Of a stretch of 64,000 nucleotides of DNA, positions 9,759 through 19,341 are shown piece after piece; the first letter of the stretch is position 1, and each line of letters starts with the position of its first letter. The position numbers and the translations under genes are program-made. This stretch comes from Emticicia sp. 21SJ11W-3 (GTDB lineage: Bacteria > Bacteroidota > Bacteroidia > Cytophagales > Spirosomataceae), in contig NZ_CP092074.1 of assembly GCF_024138715.1 (NCBI RefSeq), forward strand, positions 2,914,001 to 2,978,000, read 5' to 3'. The notes under the pieces are model-generated. The model ran no database searches and was not told the origin of the DNA. It saw only the letters and a list, made by a program, of their open reading frames with translations.

Positions 9759-10661
9759 ATGAAAACTTCACGCATACAAAACCTGTTCAGAATTCTGTTG
9801 GGTGCATTGATGACCCTGGCAGGTATTGGCCATCTTACTTTTCAAAGGCAGGAGTTTCTGGCACAGGTGCCCCGCTGGTTGCCCACTAACCCCGCATTTA
9901 TGGACTTCGTGGTGCTTTCTTCCGGTTTGGTTGAAATAGCCCTGGGGCTTTCTATGATATTTCTGGTTAAGCACCGTGCCAAAGTGGGTATCGCACTGGC
10001 CATTTTTTACATCCTTATTTTTCCGGGTAATATATCTCAATACACCAACGGAATTGATGCCTTTGGCCTTGATACCGACCAGAAACGGTTAATCCGCTTA
10101 TTTTTTCAGCCGGTTTTGGTACTTTGGGCCTTGTGGTCAACAGGCGGTTTAAAACTTTTGTTCAGCAAAAAAGCAGACAGAGCAGCTAAGAGTTTTTATG
10201 ATTTTGAAGCCAAAGCGCTTTCGGGCAAGCCCGTTTCTATGAGCCAGTTTAAGGGCAAAACCGTAGTGGTGGTGAATACAGCCAGCAAATGCGGCCTTAC
10301 CCCGCAATACGAAGGCCTTGAAAAACTATACCAGGCCAATAAAGACAAGGGGCTGGTAGTGCTGGGTTTTCCGTGTAACCAGTTTGCCAATCAGGAGGCT
10401 GGCAGCTCAAAAGATATTGAAGAGTTTTGCCAGTTAAACTACGGTGTGAGCTTTCCGATGTTCGAAAAAATTGATGTAAACGGCCCGAACGCCCACCCGA
10501 TATTTGATTACCTGAAAGCCGAGCAAGGTGGTTTGCTGGTTGATGACATCAAATGGAACTTTACCAAATTTGTGGTTGACAAAAACGGTAAGGCTGTAAA
10601 AAGATATGCGCCCACCACCAAGCCTGAAGACATGGAAGCCTACATACAGCAAATGTTATGA
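9759..10661 (+). CDS. DoxX-like membrane domain fused to glutathione peroxidase
   Basis: This is a 300-residue two-domain protein. Residues 1-135 hold about four hydrophobic segments and the DoxX-like pattern ([33 protein letters not shown]). Residues 145-300 are a complete glutathione/thioredoxin peroxidase: peroxidatic Cys178 in [16 protein letters not shown], Gln208 in [10 protein letters not shown], and Trp266/Asn267 in IKWNFTKF. The enzyme should reduce hydro- or lipid peroxides at the inner membrane; side of the membrane not determined. The next gene, an OhrR-type organic peroxide sensor, overlaps by ATGA, so the two form an organic-peroxide response operon. No frameshift separates the domains, so the fusion appears genuine. 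Confidence 0.88.
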   Translation: MKTSRIQNLFRILLGALMTLAGIGHLTFQRQEFLAQVPRWLPTNPAFMDFVVLSSGLVEIALGLSMIFLVKHRAKVGIALAIFYILIFPGNISQYTNGIDAFGLDTDQKRLIRLFFQPVLVLWALWSTGGLKLLFSKKADRAAKSFYDFEAKALSGKPVSMSQFKGKTVVVVNTASKCGLTPQYEGLEKLYQANKDKGLVVLGFPCNQFANQEAGSSKDIEEFCQLNYGVSFPMFEKIDVNGPNAHPIFDYLKAEQGGLLVDDIKWNFTKFVVDKNGKAVKRYAPTTKPEDMEAYIQQML

Positions 10662-11125
10662 AAACCGAACAAGATTTTACGGCGCTTTATCTGGACAAAC
10701 AGCTTTGTTTTCCGCTGTATGCGGCTTCAAGGCTCACCACCCAATTGTATGAGCCGGTTTTGAGCGAACTTGATATAACCTACCCCCAATACCTGGTTTT
10801 ACTGGTGCTATGGCAACACAATAACCTGACAGTAACCGAAATTGGAGCCAGGCTGTATCTGGAATCTAACACCTTAACGCCTTTGCTTAAACGGCTGCAA
10901 CAAAAAGAACTGGTGGTAAGAAAACGCTCAAGCGAAGACGAACGCAAAGTGGTGGTTTCACTCACCGAAAAAGGCGAACAGCTTAAAGAAAAAGCGGTGC
11001 TGATACCTGAAAAAATACTGAGTAGTTTCTCTGACGATGCTGTTGCACTTGAAGAAATTGCGGGTTTTCATAAAACGCTCAATAAGCTATTGGGGCAGCT
11101 GAATACTAAGTTAACCTCTGCCTGA
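10658..11125 (+). CDS. ohrR: MarR-family organic hydroperoxide sensor OhrR
   Basis: This 155-residue winged-helix repressor begins at the ATGA overlap with the peroxidase fusion. The N-terminal [10 protein letters not shown] contains Cys17, the redox-sensing cysteine position of Ohr[14 protein letters not shown] follows, also typical of OhrR rather than other MarR proteins. The recognition helix region is [17 protein letters not shown] and the wing [17 protein letters not shown]. In the family, cysteine oxidation by organic peroxides releases DNA and derepresses a peroxidase gene. Here the partner would be the upstream fusion rather than a classical Ohr. The palindrome at 9710-9737 is the candidate operator. 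Confidence 0.9.
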   Translation: MKTEQDFTALYLDKQLCFPLYAASRLTTQLYEPVLSELDITYPQYLVLLVLWQHNNLTVTEIGARLYLESNTLTPLLKRLQQKELVVRKRSSEDERKVVVSLTEKGEQLKEKAVLIPEKILSSFSDDAVALEEIAGFHKTLNKLLGQLNTKLTSA

Positions 11126-11222
11126 TTTTAGCGGAAGGCCCGATTACCAGTTCTGCAATATTTAGTATTAATTGAATCGCTAAAAGGTACATAATGTTTT
11201 GATATTAGTTTGGGTAAGGTTT

Positions 11223-11253
11223 AAAAGCGCTCTTGTTTAAGGGCGCTTTTTTT
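11223..11253 (+). terminator. rho-independent terminator after ohrR
   Basis: AAAAGCGCTC and GGGCGCTTTT form a 10-bp stem around an 8-nt loop, followed directly by a run of T. It lies about 100 bp after the ohrR stop and before the next gene. Confidence 0.75.
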
Positions 11254-11392
11254 GGTGCTGAGCGTTGGGCAACAGTAATATAATGTATCAATTGGCGCAT
11301 AATGCCAGTTATTATGGGTAGATTGGAGTAAAACCTGTACACAAAACATTTTTCTTTGTTTTATTTAATAAAAGCCAGGTAAATGAATATAT

Positions 11393-12256
11393 ATGCAAAA
11401 ATTGCTGTTTTTTTTATTGTTGAGTTTGAGTGGGTTTGCTCAAAGTGGCGTAGTACTTAAGAAAAGGCTGGACAGCCTGAAACAGTTGCGGCAGAATCAG
11501 GAACAAAGTCTGAAAGCGCTCCAGAGCCAGATATCGGCCACCGAGCAAAGGCTTGGTTTGGTAAGGGCATTGGAACCGCCCGTGCGTTTCGGGAAAATAA
11601 CTATTACTAACCGCGACGAAATTGTTTTCTGGAACGACCGCTTCAATAAGCCCATGGAAATGATGTATAAAATTCCGCCGAACTCTGAAATTTCGGTAGT
11701 TGGCTATAAAAAAGATTTTAATGATGGCAACGACTACGTGCAGGCCATACATAAAGGCAAAACCGGCTATATTGACGCCTATTTTTTGCGGACCAATGAA
11801 GAACTGGCCAAACGGATTGAAGCCATAAAAGCGCAGAATGCCCAAATTGCAAACGGCCGGAAAGAAGAAAAAAATACTAAGCAAAACGCAAAGCAAAAAG
11901 TAAATGACCCGCCGCTGGCCATTAATTCAGTTGACCTCAAGTATAATTCAGTAAGCACGCCCGAAGCCAGTGTGGTGGTTTCAAACTTAAGCACTGAAAC
12001 CATAGACCGCTACGAAGTAACCATTGCCTGTTATGATGGCTACAACCGGCCGGTAAATCACCCGGTTCGCAAAAACAACCGTTTCAGAGGAGTTTACCAA
12101 GTAAAGCTGGCGCCGGGCCAGGCTAATGTTTTAGGTAACTGGATTTTAGAAGGCCACGACAACGCCACAAGAATAGTGGTGTCGCTGGTTTCGGTTCGTT
12201 TTACAGACGGAAAAACCTGGAAACCCACTAAGGCTATAACGGTGAAAAGTTATTAA
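11393..12256 (+). CDS. exported SH3-like domain protein, function unknown
   Basis: This is a 287-residue protein with an N-terminal signal peptide (QKLLFFLLLSLSGFAQ). A predicted coiled coil follows (about 20-60: LKKRLDSLKQLRQNQEQSL, then LQSQISATEQRL). Next is a bacterial SH3-like segment (about 90-140), whose KTGYIDAYFL is the usual closing strand. A Lys/Asn-rich linker leads to a C-terminal beta domain (about 185-287) resembling extracellular Ig-like or FxLYD folds. No catalytic motif was seen. The gene stands alone after the ohrR terminator. It probably acts in the periplasm or at the envelope, but no function can be assigned. Confidence 0.7.
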   Translation: MQKLLFFLLLSLSGFAQSGVVLKKRLDSLKQLRQNQEQSLKALQSQISATEQRLGLVRALEPPVRFGKITITNRDEIVFWNDRFNKPMEMMYKIPPNSEISVVGYKKDFNDGNDYVQAIHKGKTGYIDAYFLRTNEELAKRIEAIKAQNAQIANGRKEEKNTKQNAKQKVNDPPLAINSVDLKYNSVSTPEASVVVSNLSTETIDRYEVTIACYDGYNRPVNHPVRKNNRFRGVYQVKLAPGQANVLGNWILEGHDNATRIVVSLVSVRFTDGKTWKPTKAITVKSY

Positions 12257-12426
12257 CCCAAGGCTTCAGCAACCGCCTTACCACCACCAAATGCGCTTTC
12301 AGAAATGAAGGAGTTTTTTTGTTTATCAGATTAGTTCGCTTCCATTATCATTCCGGCAATTAAAAATCAGGCTTGTTCCATCGGCAAGAAAACAAACCAT
12401 TTGTGCCATACATTTACCACCTGAAT

Positions 12427-12468
12427 GGCGGCCGCCTCACTATTCTTTGCTCTATCCTTGCGGCCGCC
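12427..12468. repeat. GC-rich hairpin between convergent genes
   Basis: GGCGGCCGC (12427-12435) and GCGGCCGCC (12460-12468) can pair as a 9-bp stem with a 24-nt loop. Each arm is also nearly self-complementary. It lies between the stop of the SH3-like gene and the convergent TolC gene, so it may act as a bidirectional terminator, although no T-run follows at once. Confidence 0.4.
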
Positions 12469-12502
12469 CTCATGTGGCAGTTTTTTTGGGTTATTCCCTA
12501 TT

Positions 12503-13852
12503 TTATTTCCGGCCGGTTACCTGAAGGTAAGTTGTAACGGCCAGTTTGTACTGTGTTTGTGCTTCTGTCAGTTTATTGGCGGTTTCTGTTACCAGTGCCT
12601 GTGCTTCCAGCAGGTCAGACAGTGTTACCAAACCACTGGCATAACCCGACTGGCTCACTTTCAGGTTTTCTTCCGCCTGAATGGCCGTTTGTTTAATAAT
12701 GGCTATCTGCTTCCATGCTTCGTTCAGGTCTGTCCAGGCCTTTTCCATTTGTAGTGTCAGCAGGCCCTTGGTATCCTCAAAGCTGTTGGCGGTTATCTCC
12801 TCTTTTATTTTAGACTCTTTGATACTGTGAGACCCACCCCACCAGTCAGATATCGGAACAGATACCGAGACATACGCCAGCCCGTTGGTAAAATTCTTGG
12901 TGCCACTTTCCAGAAAATTAAGATGGTAACCCGCCAGCCCCAGTGCGGCAGTTGGCATATACTCTCCTTTTTTCATTTTGGTTTGCAGTTGCGCCGCTTC
13001 TACCGATTTCTCCAGTAGTTTATATTCAGTGCGGTTGGTTAAAGCCCCGCCATGATTCACATAATAGGCCATCGGGTTCCGGCTTATGTCGGGGGTTTCC
13101 TGCAATGCCAGGGTGCTGTCATATTCAATGCCGATGGTCTGGCAAAACTGCATGGTTGCCAGTTTTTTGCCGTTTTGCAGTTTGTTTTTGTTGGCCGCCA
13201 GCTCACTTTGTTTAATCTGCACTTTCAGCACATCGTTTTTAATAATTAACCCGGCTTTGTGGGCATCGTCTACCTGCCTGCGCACATCATTCAGCAACAC
13301 CTCATATTTTTCGAGCGTTTTTTGTTTTTCCTGTAACGATATTAACTGCCAGTATTGCTGTTCAACTTTCAACAGCACATCGTTTTCGCTTAGCTGTTGT
13401 TGTTTTTCTTTTACATCTACATTAAGCGCAGCCAGCTGGTTGCCGGTTGTAAGCCGCCCGCCGGTATACAATGGCTGGGCAATATTCAGCACTCCGGCTG
13501 CTGTGCGCTGCATCATGCGCAGGTCCATACCCGGAAAATACGCAAACTGTGTGGCACTGGCCAGGTTGGCCGGGTTGCCGTCATACACAGGCAGGTTGCC
13601 GCCATCCATCTTGAATTTTACGAGCGGGTCTATGGCCTGCATGCCAAATACGTTGGCGCTTACCTTCGGAAAATAATTGGTGTAAGCATTCTGCTGTATT
13701 TCTCTGGCTGCTTCAATTTCAAGTGCTGTGTTTTTATACGCCTTGTTGTTTTTCAGGGCAAGCGCCTGGCTTTGCTCAAGGGTAAGCGTGGTTTGGCTAA
13801 AGGCTGCTGCCGATACACACACAGCAGCCAATAAGAGGGTTATATGTCTCAT
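12503..13852 (-). CDS. TolC-family outer membrane efflux protein
   Basis: This 449-residue protein with a signal peptide (ITLLLAAVCVSAAAFSQ) has the duplicated alpha-helical OEP pattern of TolC, the outer membrane tunnel of tripartite pumps. Repeats are visible as LTLEQSQALALKNNKAYKN near the start, and as QMEKAWTDLNEAWKQIAI and GYASGLVTLSDLLEAQALV in the second half. It is the last gene of the operon adaptor-pump-channel and starts 11 bp after the RND gene stops. Length is normal for Bacteroidota TolC homologues. The exported compound is not known. Confidence 0.92.
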   Translation of the reverse strand: MRHITLLLAAVCVSAAAFSQTTLTLEQSQALALKNNKAYKNTALEIEAAREIQQNAYTNYFPKVSANVFGMQAIDPLVKFKMDGGNLPVYDGNPANLASATQFAYFPGMDLRMMQRTAAGVLNIAQPLYTGGRLTTGNQLAALNVDVKEKQQQLSENDVLLKVEQQYWQLISLQEKQKTLEKYEVLLNDVRRQVDDAHKAGLIIKNDVLKVQIKQSELAANKNKLQNGKKLATMQFCQTIGIEYDSTLALQETPDISRNPMAYYVNHGGALTNRTEYKLLEKSVEAAQLQTKMKKGEYMPTAALGLAGYHLNFLESGTKNFTNGLAYVSVSVPISDWWGGSHSIKESKIKEEITANSFEDTKGLLTLQMEKAWTDLNEAWKQIAIIKQTAIQAEENLKVSQSGYASGLVTLSDLLEAQALVTETANKLTEAQTQYKLAVTTYLQVTGRK

Positions 13853-13863
13853 GTTTCAGATTT

Positions 13864-16800
13864 TTAAGCGTAGTTCTTTTTAAATAATTGCTGATACAAC
13901 ACCGGCACCATAAACAGGGTGAGTATCATAGACACCAGTAACCCGAAACATACCACCGCACCCAAAGGCCCCCACAGGGTAGAGCCGCTCAGTATCATGG
14001 GTACCACGCCTACGGCTGCCGCAAACGAGGTCAGGAATATAGGGCGCATTCTGCGTTTTCCGGCGGCTACGGCGGCGTTCAGGAGTGTCATGCCGTGGTG
14101 GGTTCGCAGTTCTTCGGCATAATCAATCAGGATAATCCCGTTACGTACCACAATTCCCATCAGGCTCATAATACCCAGAAACGATGTTAAACCAAAAGGA
14201 TAACCCGTAATAACAATACCTAAGGCCGCACCCAGAAAACTCAGCGGCATGGTGGTCATTACCAACAGAGCCAGTTTAGGTTTTTTGAACTGAAACAGCA
14301 GTATAAAGAAGATAAGCAGGATACCAGCCACCAATGCCTTGGCCATTGGAATATAGTTTTCAACTTCGCTTTCTTCTTCTCCGCCATAAGACAGGGTTGT
14401 CTGTTTTGGCAAAGGAATGGTTTTTATAGCGGCCTTAATATCAGCCAGTACTTTGTAGGCAAGGGCGCCGTGTTTTACGTCAGCCCTTACGGTGATGGTT
14501 CTGGTACCGTTGCGGCGGATAATCTGTCCTTCGCTCCAATCGTTGGTGATGCCGCTGGCTATCTGCCTTACAGGAACAGTTGCGCCCGTAATTGGCGAGG
14601 TTACGTTCTGATTGGCGATGTCGTCAAAGCTGTTTTTTTGGCCCGGGGCGTTCATCAGTTTGATGTTAACGGGGTAGTCGCCCTCCCAGATGGTACCCAC
14701 AGGCATGCCAGACATACCGGCAGCCAGCGACGCCGCCACCGTACCTTTGGTTAAACCAAGCCGGTTGGCAATCTCATCATTGATTTCAACGCTTATACCC
14801 TGCCGTGGATTAAGGTAGTCGGTTCTGGCCCAAATAACGTTTTCGTTTTTATTCATGGCAGCTTTTACCTGCATGGCAACGGTCTTGATGCTGTCGAGGT
14901 TATCGCCGCTGATACGCACCTCAATAGGTGCAGTGGTGCTGAGCATATCCAGCTGTTTCATACGCACATACGCATTCGGGAAATGATTGCGGTACCTGGC
15001 TTCATATTCTGTCAGCAGGGCAATGGCATCATTGGCTGTCTGGGTATTTACCACCAGCTGCGCATAATTTCGGGACGGAAAATTGGGCGCATACGTGGTA
15101 TGAAAACGCGGTGAGCTGGTACCTACAAAGGCGGCCACATTGGCAACGCGTTTGTCTTTTATCAGCATTTTTTCGAGGCTGTCAGAAACAAAGGCGGTTT
15201 GCTCAAGCGTGCTGCCTTCAGGCAGATAAATTTCTACTGCAAACTGGTTACGGTCTACTTTCGGGAACAACTGGCGTGGCACCGTTGCAAATATGGCTAT
15301 ACCTGCTACAACAGAGCCAATGCCGGCCAGAATAGTGGTTTTAGGGAATTTGAAAGCCAGCTCAAGGGTTTTGTCATATAGATTCTGAATCACATCCAGC
15401 AGCGACTTCCTTCCAGGTTTGGCGATTTCTTTCTTGATTCCTTTTTTAATAAACACATAGCTTAAGTACGGAACCAGAAAACAGGCAATAAGCAAAGAGG
15501 TAATAAGGGCTACCCCAATGGTTATGGGCAATGCGCCCACGAAATCGCCCACCATGCCGTCAAGAAAAAACATCATAGGCACATAAGTGGCAATAATAGC
15601 CATCGTAGCCGAAAACACCGGTATAAACAGTTCTCTGGCGCTTTTCCAGGCGGCGTTCCAGGGGGTTTCGCCGTGGTCTAGTTTTTCAATGTGTCCGTCA
15701 AGCACTACAATGGCGTTGTCTACCACCATACCCAGCACCACAATTAAACCCGCCAGCGACACCGTGTGCAGCTCAATGCCTAAGGCATATAAAATACCGA
15801 GGGTAATAAAAATTGAAATAGGAATGGTTGCCCCTGCTACCGCAGCTACCCTGAAAGGCAACAGCAGCATGGTTACAATAATAACGGCTACAATGGCAAT
15901 GGCAAATTCTTTCAGAAAGTGCGTTATGGAATGCTCTACGGCCTGTGGCATATCGGCGATTTTGGCAATCTGCACATCGGGCGATATTTTGCCTTTCAGC
16001 GATTCAAGCGTTTCGTCTACCGTTTTACCAAAAGAAACAATGTTGTTTCCGGGTTGCATTTCCAGCGATATCAGCAGGCTGTTTGTGCCGTTGTTTTTGA
16101 TGATGGCGTCTGGCTTAGGATATTCTCTTACCACGCGCGCTACGTCTTTTACCCTGATTACATTACCGTTGGGGTCGGTATAAACTATCTGGTTTTTGAT
16201 GTCTTCTTCCGATTGATAGGTTGACGGAATGTGTATCGGGGTTATCAGCTGGCCGTTGTCCAGCTCGCCACCATAATAAATAGAGCCTTCCAGTTGTGCA
16301 GCGGCCAGTACATTAACTGGTTTTACACCGTAGTAAGCCAGTTTGTCGTTGTCAGGATAAATGGTTATCTGCTCCTGAACCAAACCAAAGTGTTTCACTT
16401 TAGAGACCGACTTTATTTTTCTGAATTCAGTTTCAATTACTTTCAGTTCGCGGTCAAGTTCTTTGTAGCTCTTGCTGTCTGACTGCACCGTAAGTAATAT
16501 GGCCGACGTATTTCCGAAATCATTATTGGCAACCAAAGCCAGCACCTGCGGCGGCAGCTCAGATTTAAGATTGTTTAAGCCAAACTTTATTTTGTCCCAG
16601 AAGGCATCCGGGTCTTTCACGTTATTATTTACCTCAACAAAAACAATCAGCATTCCTTCTTTAGAGATAGAATAGGTTTTTTCGCGGTTTACTTCCTGAA
16701 ACCCATACAAAAAGCTTTCTACTTTGGTGGCTAGCTTTTCTTCTACCTGCGCTGAATTGGCACCGGGATACACCCCGATGATTAAACCCTGGCGAATGGT

Positions 16801-16935
16801 AAACTCAGGAAACTCGTTCCGGGGCATTATCATCAGCGACACAAGCCCTGCAATAGAGAGTATCACTGTAATAATGATGGCTATCTGCTTATGCTTCATA
16901 GCCAGTTCTATAATATTCAGTTTCTGTTTTTTCAT
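13864..16935 (-). CDS. RND-family efflux pump permease
   Basis: This 1023-residue inner membrane transporter uses proton flow to export drugs, metabolites or metals through the TolC channel. It has the expected twelve membrane segments: one near residue 15-37, a cluster at about 340-550, and a last group at about 870-1010. Large periplasmic loops lie between. In TM4 the segment VVLGMVVDNAIVVLDG contains the conserved Asp used in proton relay. Charged metal-pump motifs of CusA type were not seen, so a hydrophobic/amphiphilic exporter is more likely. It begins 2 bp after the adaptor gene ends. Control by the upstream TetR protein is indicated by a shared operator. Confidence 0.93.
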   Translation of the reverse strand: MKKQKLNIIELAMKHKQIAIIITVILSIAGLVSLMIMPRNEFPEFTIRQGLIIGVYPGANSAQVEEKLATKVESFLYGFQEVNREKTYSISKEGMLIVFVEVNNNVKDPDAFWDKIKFGLNNLKSELPPQVLALVANNDFGNTSAILLTVQSDSKSYKELDRELKVIETEFRKIKSVSKVKHFGLVQEQITIYPDNDKLAYYGVKPVNVLAAAQLEGSIYYGGELDNGQLITPIHIPSTYQSEEDIKNQIVYTDPNGNVIRVKDVARVVREYPKPDAIIKNNGTNSLLISLEMQPGNNIVSFGKTVDETLESLKGKISPDVQIAKIADMPQAVEHSITHFLKEFAIAIVAVIIVTMLLLPFRVAAVAGATIPISIFITLGILYALGIELHTVSLAGLIVVLGMVVDNAIVVLDGHIEKLDHGETPWNAAWKSARELFIPVFSATMAIIATYVPMMFFLDGMVGDFVGALPITIGVALITSLLIACFLVPYLSYVFIKKGIKKEIAKPGRKSLLDVIQNLYDKTLELAFKFPKTTILAGIGSVVAGIAIFATVPRQLFPKVDRNQFAVEIYLPEGSTLEQTAFVSDSLEKMLIKDKRVANVAAFVGTSSPRFHTTYAPNFPSRNYAQLVVNTQTANDAIALLTEYEARYRNHFPNAYVRMKQLDMLSTTAPIEVRISGDNLDSIKTVAMQVKAAMNKNENVIWARTDYLNPRQGISVEINDEIANRLGLTKGTVAASLAAGMSGMPVGTIWEGDYPVNIKLMNAPGQKNSFDDIANQNVTSPITGATVPVRQIASGITNDWSEGQIIRRNGTRTITVRADVKHGALAYKVLADIKAAIKTIPLPKQTTLSYGGEEESEVENYIPMAKALVAGILLIFFILLFQFKKPKLALLVMTTMPLSFLGAALGIVITGYPFGLTSFLGIMSLMGIVVRNGIILIDYAEELRTHHGMTLLNAAVAAGKRRMRPIFLTSFAAAVGVVPMILSGSTLWGPLGAVVCFGLLVSMILTLFMVPVLYQQLFKKNYA

Positions 16936-16937
16936 GA

Positions 16938-17969
16938 TTAACGCGCAATTTGAACTGTTGAACCATTACTTAATTTTTGCTGCCCGGCTACAATAACGTT
17001 GGCAGCCGGCGGCACTTCGCCCTGCACCAGCACCTGGTTATCTATCAGCTTCAGGGTTTTTACGTTTACTCTCAGGGCTTTACCGCCTTGTTCGATGTAA
17101 ATAAACTGCTGGCCGTCTGCATCTTTCTGCAAGGCTTTGTTTGAAACCAAAACGCCGGTGCGTTGGTCATGAGCCGTGGTCTGTACCGAGCAAATCATGC
17201 CGGGTTTAATTTCGGCTGCCGAATTCTGTACTTCTATTTTTACAGGATAAGAGTGCGACAGGATGTCGGCCGTTACGCCAATTTCTTTTACCGTGCCGGT
17301 AATGGTTTTACCTATGGCATTGATGGTTATTTCGGCGGTTTCGCCTTTTTTGAACATGCTGATTTCGTCTTCCGGAACCGGTATTTTTACATAAACCGTC
17401 TGGATGCCCAGTAGCTCAAGCACCGACATTGACGGAGCCACGTTCATGCCGGGCTGTACATTTTTTTTGCCGATTACCCCGCTTACAGGCGCATACAGGT
17501 TGCAGTCGCTGATGCCTTTCTGAGCAATTGCCACTGCCGACTTTGCCTGTTGCAAGCCGGTTTCTATGTCTACCCATTTTATTTCTGGCAGGGTGCCGTT
17601 TTCTTTCATGGGTTTCATTCTTTTGTAGGCGTCTTCGGCCTGTTTCTGGCTTGCCAACGCTGCCTGATACGTGTTTTGTGCAGTAGAGGCGTCTAGCCTG
17701 GCCAGCAACTGTCCTTTCTTTACGTTCTGGCCTTCGGCCACCAATATATCGGTTACAGTGCCCAGAGTGGCAAAGCTCAAAACGGTTGTTTTCTGGGCTT
17801 CTACCACGCCCGAGTATTTGGCCTGCACAACGCCGCTGTAAGGCATTGGCTTTTCTACCTGCACGTTATAATCTTTTTTGGTTTCTACGGTTTTGGCTGG
17901 CTCGTGTGATGCACAACCTGCTAAAACCAACAGGCTTGATGCCGCTAATAAATTTAATCTGCTTGTCAT
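16938..17969 (-). CDS. RND efflux periplasmic adaptor (membrane fusion lipoprotein)
   Basis: This 343-residue lipoprotein (lipobox LAGC) bridges pump and outer membrane channel. It shows the standard order: beta-barrel strand, a lipoyl half (VTDILVAEGQNVKKGQLLARLD), a helical hairpin (about 115-165), the second lipoyl half (YAPVSGVIGKKNVQPGMNV) and C-terminal beta and membrane-proximal domains. It is the first gene of the efflux operon. The palindrome at 17990-18014 lies 20 bp before its ATG and matches the one before the TetR gene. Confidence 0.92.
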   Translation of the reverse strand: MTSRLNLLAASSLLVLAGCASHEPAKTVETKKDYNVQVEKPMPYSGVVQAKYSGVVEAQKTTVLSFATLGTVTDILVAEGQNVKKGQLLARLDASTAQNTYQAALASQKQAEDAYKRMKPMKENGTLPEIKWVDIETGLQQAKSAVAIAQKGISDCNLYAPVSGVIGKKNVQPGMNVAPSMSVLELLGIQTVYVKIPVPEDEISMFKKGETAEITINAIGKTITGTVKEIGVTADILSHSYPVKIEVQNSAAEIKPGMICSVQTTAHDQRTGVLVSNKALQKDADGQQFIYIEQGGKALRVNVKTLKLIDNQVLVQGEVPPAANVIVAGQQKLSNGSTVQIAR

Positions 17970-17989
17970 TGGTTTGTTTTGTTTACTGT

Positions 17990-18014
17990 TTGACTAAAAT
18001 CGTTTTTTGGTCGA
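17990..18014 (-). promoter_or_regulatory. TetR operator upstream of the efflux operon
   Basis: Inverted repeat TTGACTAAAA (17990-17999), 5-bp spacer, TTTTGGTCGA (18005-18014). Arms and spacer length match the site at 18669-18693 in front of the TetR gene, so both transcripts are probably repressed by the same protein. Confidence 0.65.
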
Positions 18015-18061
18015 ATTTGGGTGCTAAAAAAATGCTCCGAGAAGCATTGTGTTGGTGTGCT

Positions 18062-18655
18062 TTACCTGCCCATTCCTTTAATTATCATATCCACCAGCAG
18101 GTCTGCCTTGTCGGCCAGTGCGGTGTTTTTCTTGCGGGCTATTATATCCAGTTCAATTCCTCTGATACAACTCACCATCAAATCGCTGAGCAAATCAAGG
18201 TTTTCCAGAATCTCTTCTTTCAATTGCCCGGTTTCTACGCCTTTGGCCAGAATAGACTCCAGCAAATGTTTTTCTTCGTGGTCATACCTGTTTCGCAGGT
18301 TAGAATATTCTTCATTTAATCTTCCGTTCAGGTCGTTTTCAACTACCAGGCTGTATAGGTTTACCTTCTCTTTAATGGCTTTTACCTTTGTTACAATGTA
18401 GGCTTTCAGCATACAAATGGAGTCGGGTTGTTCATTAACAGCGGTTTTAACGCTATAAAAAAACTCGTCGATTTCAAGGTTGATGACCCTGTCGAATATC
18501 TCTTCTTTATCTTTAAAATAATAATACAAGGTACTTTTGCTTTTGCCGGCAGCTTTGGCTATGTCTTCCATGGTGGTTTTTTTTAAACCATATTGCTGCA
18601 TTAATTTTTTGGCTCCTTTTATTATATCCTGAATAACCAGTTCGTCCTTTTCCAT
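18062..18655 (-). CDS. TetR/AcrR-family repressor of the efflux operon
   Basis: This protein of about 197 residues has an N-terminal TetR helix-turn-helix (KKTTMEDIAKAAGKSKSTLY, then YYFKDKEEIF) and a variable ligand-binding C-terminus. The ATG at 18655 is preferred over the in-frame one at 18724: the protein then begins MEKDELVIQDIIKGAKKL, as TetR proteins usually do, and the operator at 18669-18693 stays upstream instead of inside the gene. It lies 92 bp upstream of the efflux operon on the same strand. Drug or metabolite binding would release both operators; the ligand is unknown. Confidence 0.88.
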   Translation of the reverse strand: MEKDELVIQDIIKGAKKLMQQYGLKKTTMEDIAKAAGKSKSTLYYYFKDKEEIFDRVINLEIDEFFYSVKTAVNEQPDSICMLKAYIVTKVKAIKEKVNLYSLVVENDLNGRLNEEYSNLRNRYDHEEKHLLESILAKGVETGQLKEEILENLDLLSDLMVSCIRGIELDIIARKKNTALADKADLLVDMIIKGMGR

Positions 18656-18668
18656 AGTTTTAAACTTT

Positions 18669-18693
18669 TCGACTAAAAATGTATTTTGGTCGA
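18669..18693 (-). promoter_or_regulatory. TetR operator upstream of its own gene
   Basis: Inverted repeat TCGACTAAAA (18669-18678), 5-bp spacer, TTTTGGTCGA (18684-18693), lying 13 bp before the chosen start codon. The second arm is identical and the first nearly identical to those of the site before the efflux operon. Confidence 0.65.
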
Positions 18694-18746
18694 CAAATGT
18701 AAAATCGATTTTTGAATTCGCCAAATATTTTCTTAAAAATTTATGA

Positions 18747-19235
18747 TTAACCCTTTATTACCCAGTCGAAACCGCTGATGCCTGCCGATTTGAGCCGCTC
18801 TATGATTTGGGCTGTATGGTGCTGAATATGCCTGATGTTAACCAGGTGCAGCTCAAGCCTGCTTACAGGATACCACTCAAAGCCCGAAGGCGCATGGAGG
18901 GGCAGTTGAGAAAGGTCATGTGCCAGGCTGGCTTGTATATCGTCTATAAAGCTGAGTATTTCTGAGGGCGTATGAGCGGTAGTGGTGGGTTTATTGCTGA
19001 GGTTTTCGGCGCCGCGATGGGCATTTTGCCACGGAGTAAATGACCACGGGTTAGCCGAAAGATACATTTTTGCTGCCCAGAGGGTATGAAAAGTGAGCTG
19101 CCAGACAGGGTGCTGGCTGGTGTGGGTATGCCACAAATTGGTGGGTACTTTTACAATAGCAGCGCTCAGCATGGCAAACGCAGCTCTGTATTGCGACTCC
19201 AGCACTGCAATTATGAGGTCATTATCGGCTGCCAT
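18747..19235 (-). CDS. DinB-like four-helix-bundle protein
   Basis: This is a 162-residue protein starting at MAADNDLIIAVLES. The reading frame stays open upstream to 19409, but that part is low in family resemblance and overlaps a hairpin, so it was left out. The pattern of a His in the second helix (WQLTFHTLW) and a C-terminal VNIRHIQHHTAQIIERL is that of DinB/YfiT-type metal-binding bundles. Members are thiol- or metal-dependent enzymes, often of unknown substrate. It is transcribed alone between the TetR gene and a DNA glycosylase gene. Function beyond the fold is not assigned. Confidence 0.7.
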   Translation of the reverse strand: MAADNDLIIAVLESQYRAAFAMLSAAIVKVPTNLWHTHTSQHPVWQLTFHTLWAAKMYLSANPWSFTPWQNAHRGAENLSNKPTTTAHTPSEILSFIDDIQASLAHDLSQLPLHAPSGFEWYPVSRLELHLVNIRHIQHHTAQIIERLKSAGISGFDWVIKG

Positions 19236-19341
19236 CAATACATTTTTATACAATACTCGTGCAATTTTTGGTGCTTTGCAAAAGAAAAAGGCAGAAAAAG
19301 GCTTGAAACTCAATAAAGCAGGCTGAGTGGTACTGCAATGA

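Noticed and set aside
18656-18724. Upstream start of the TetR gene
   Set aside because: It would place the operator inside the gene and add 23 residues not typical of the family.
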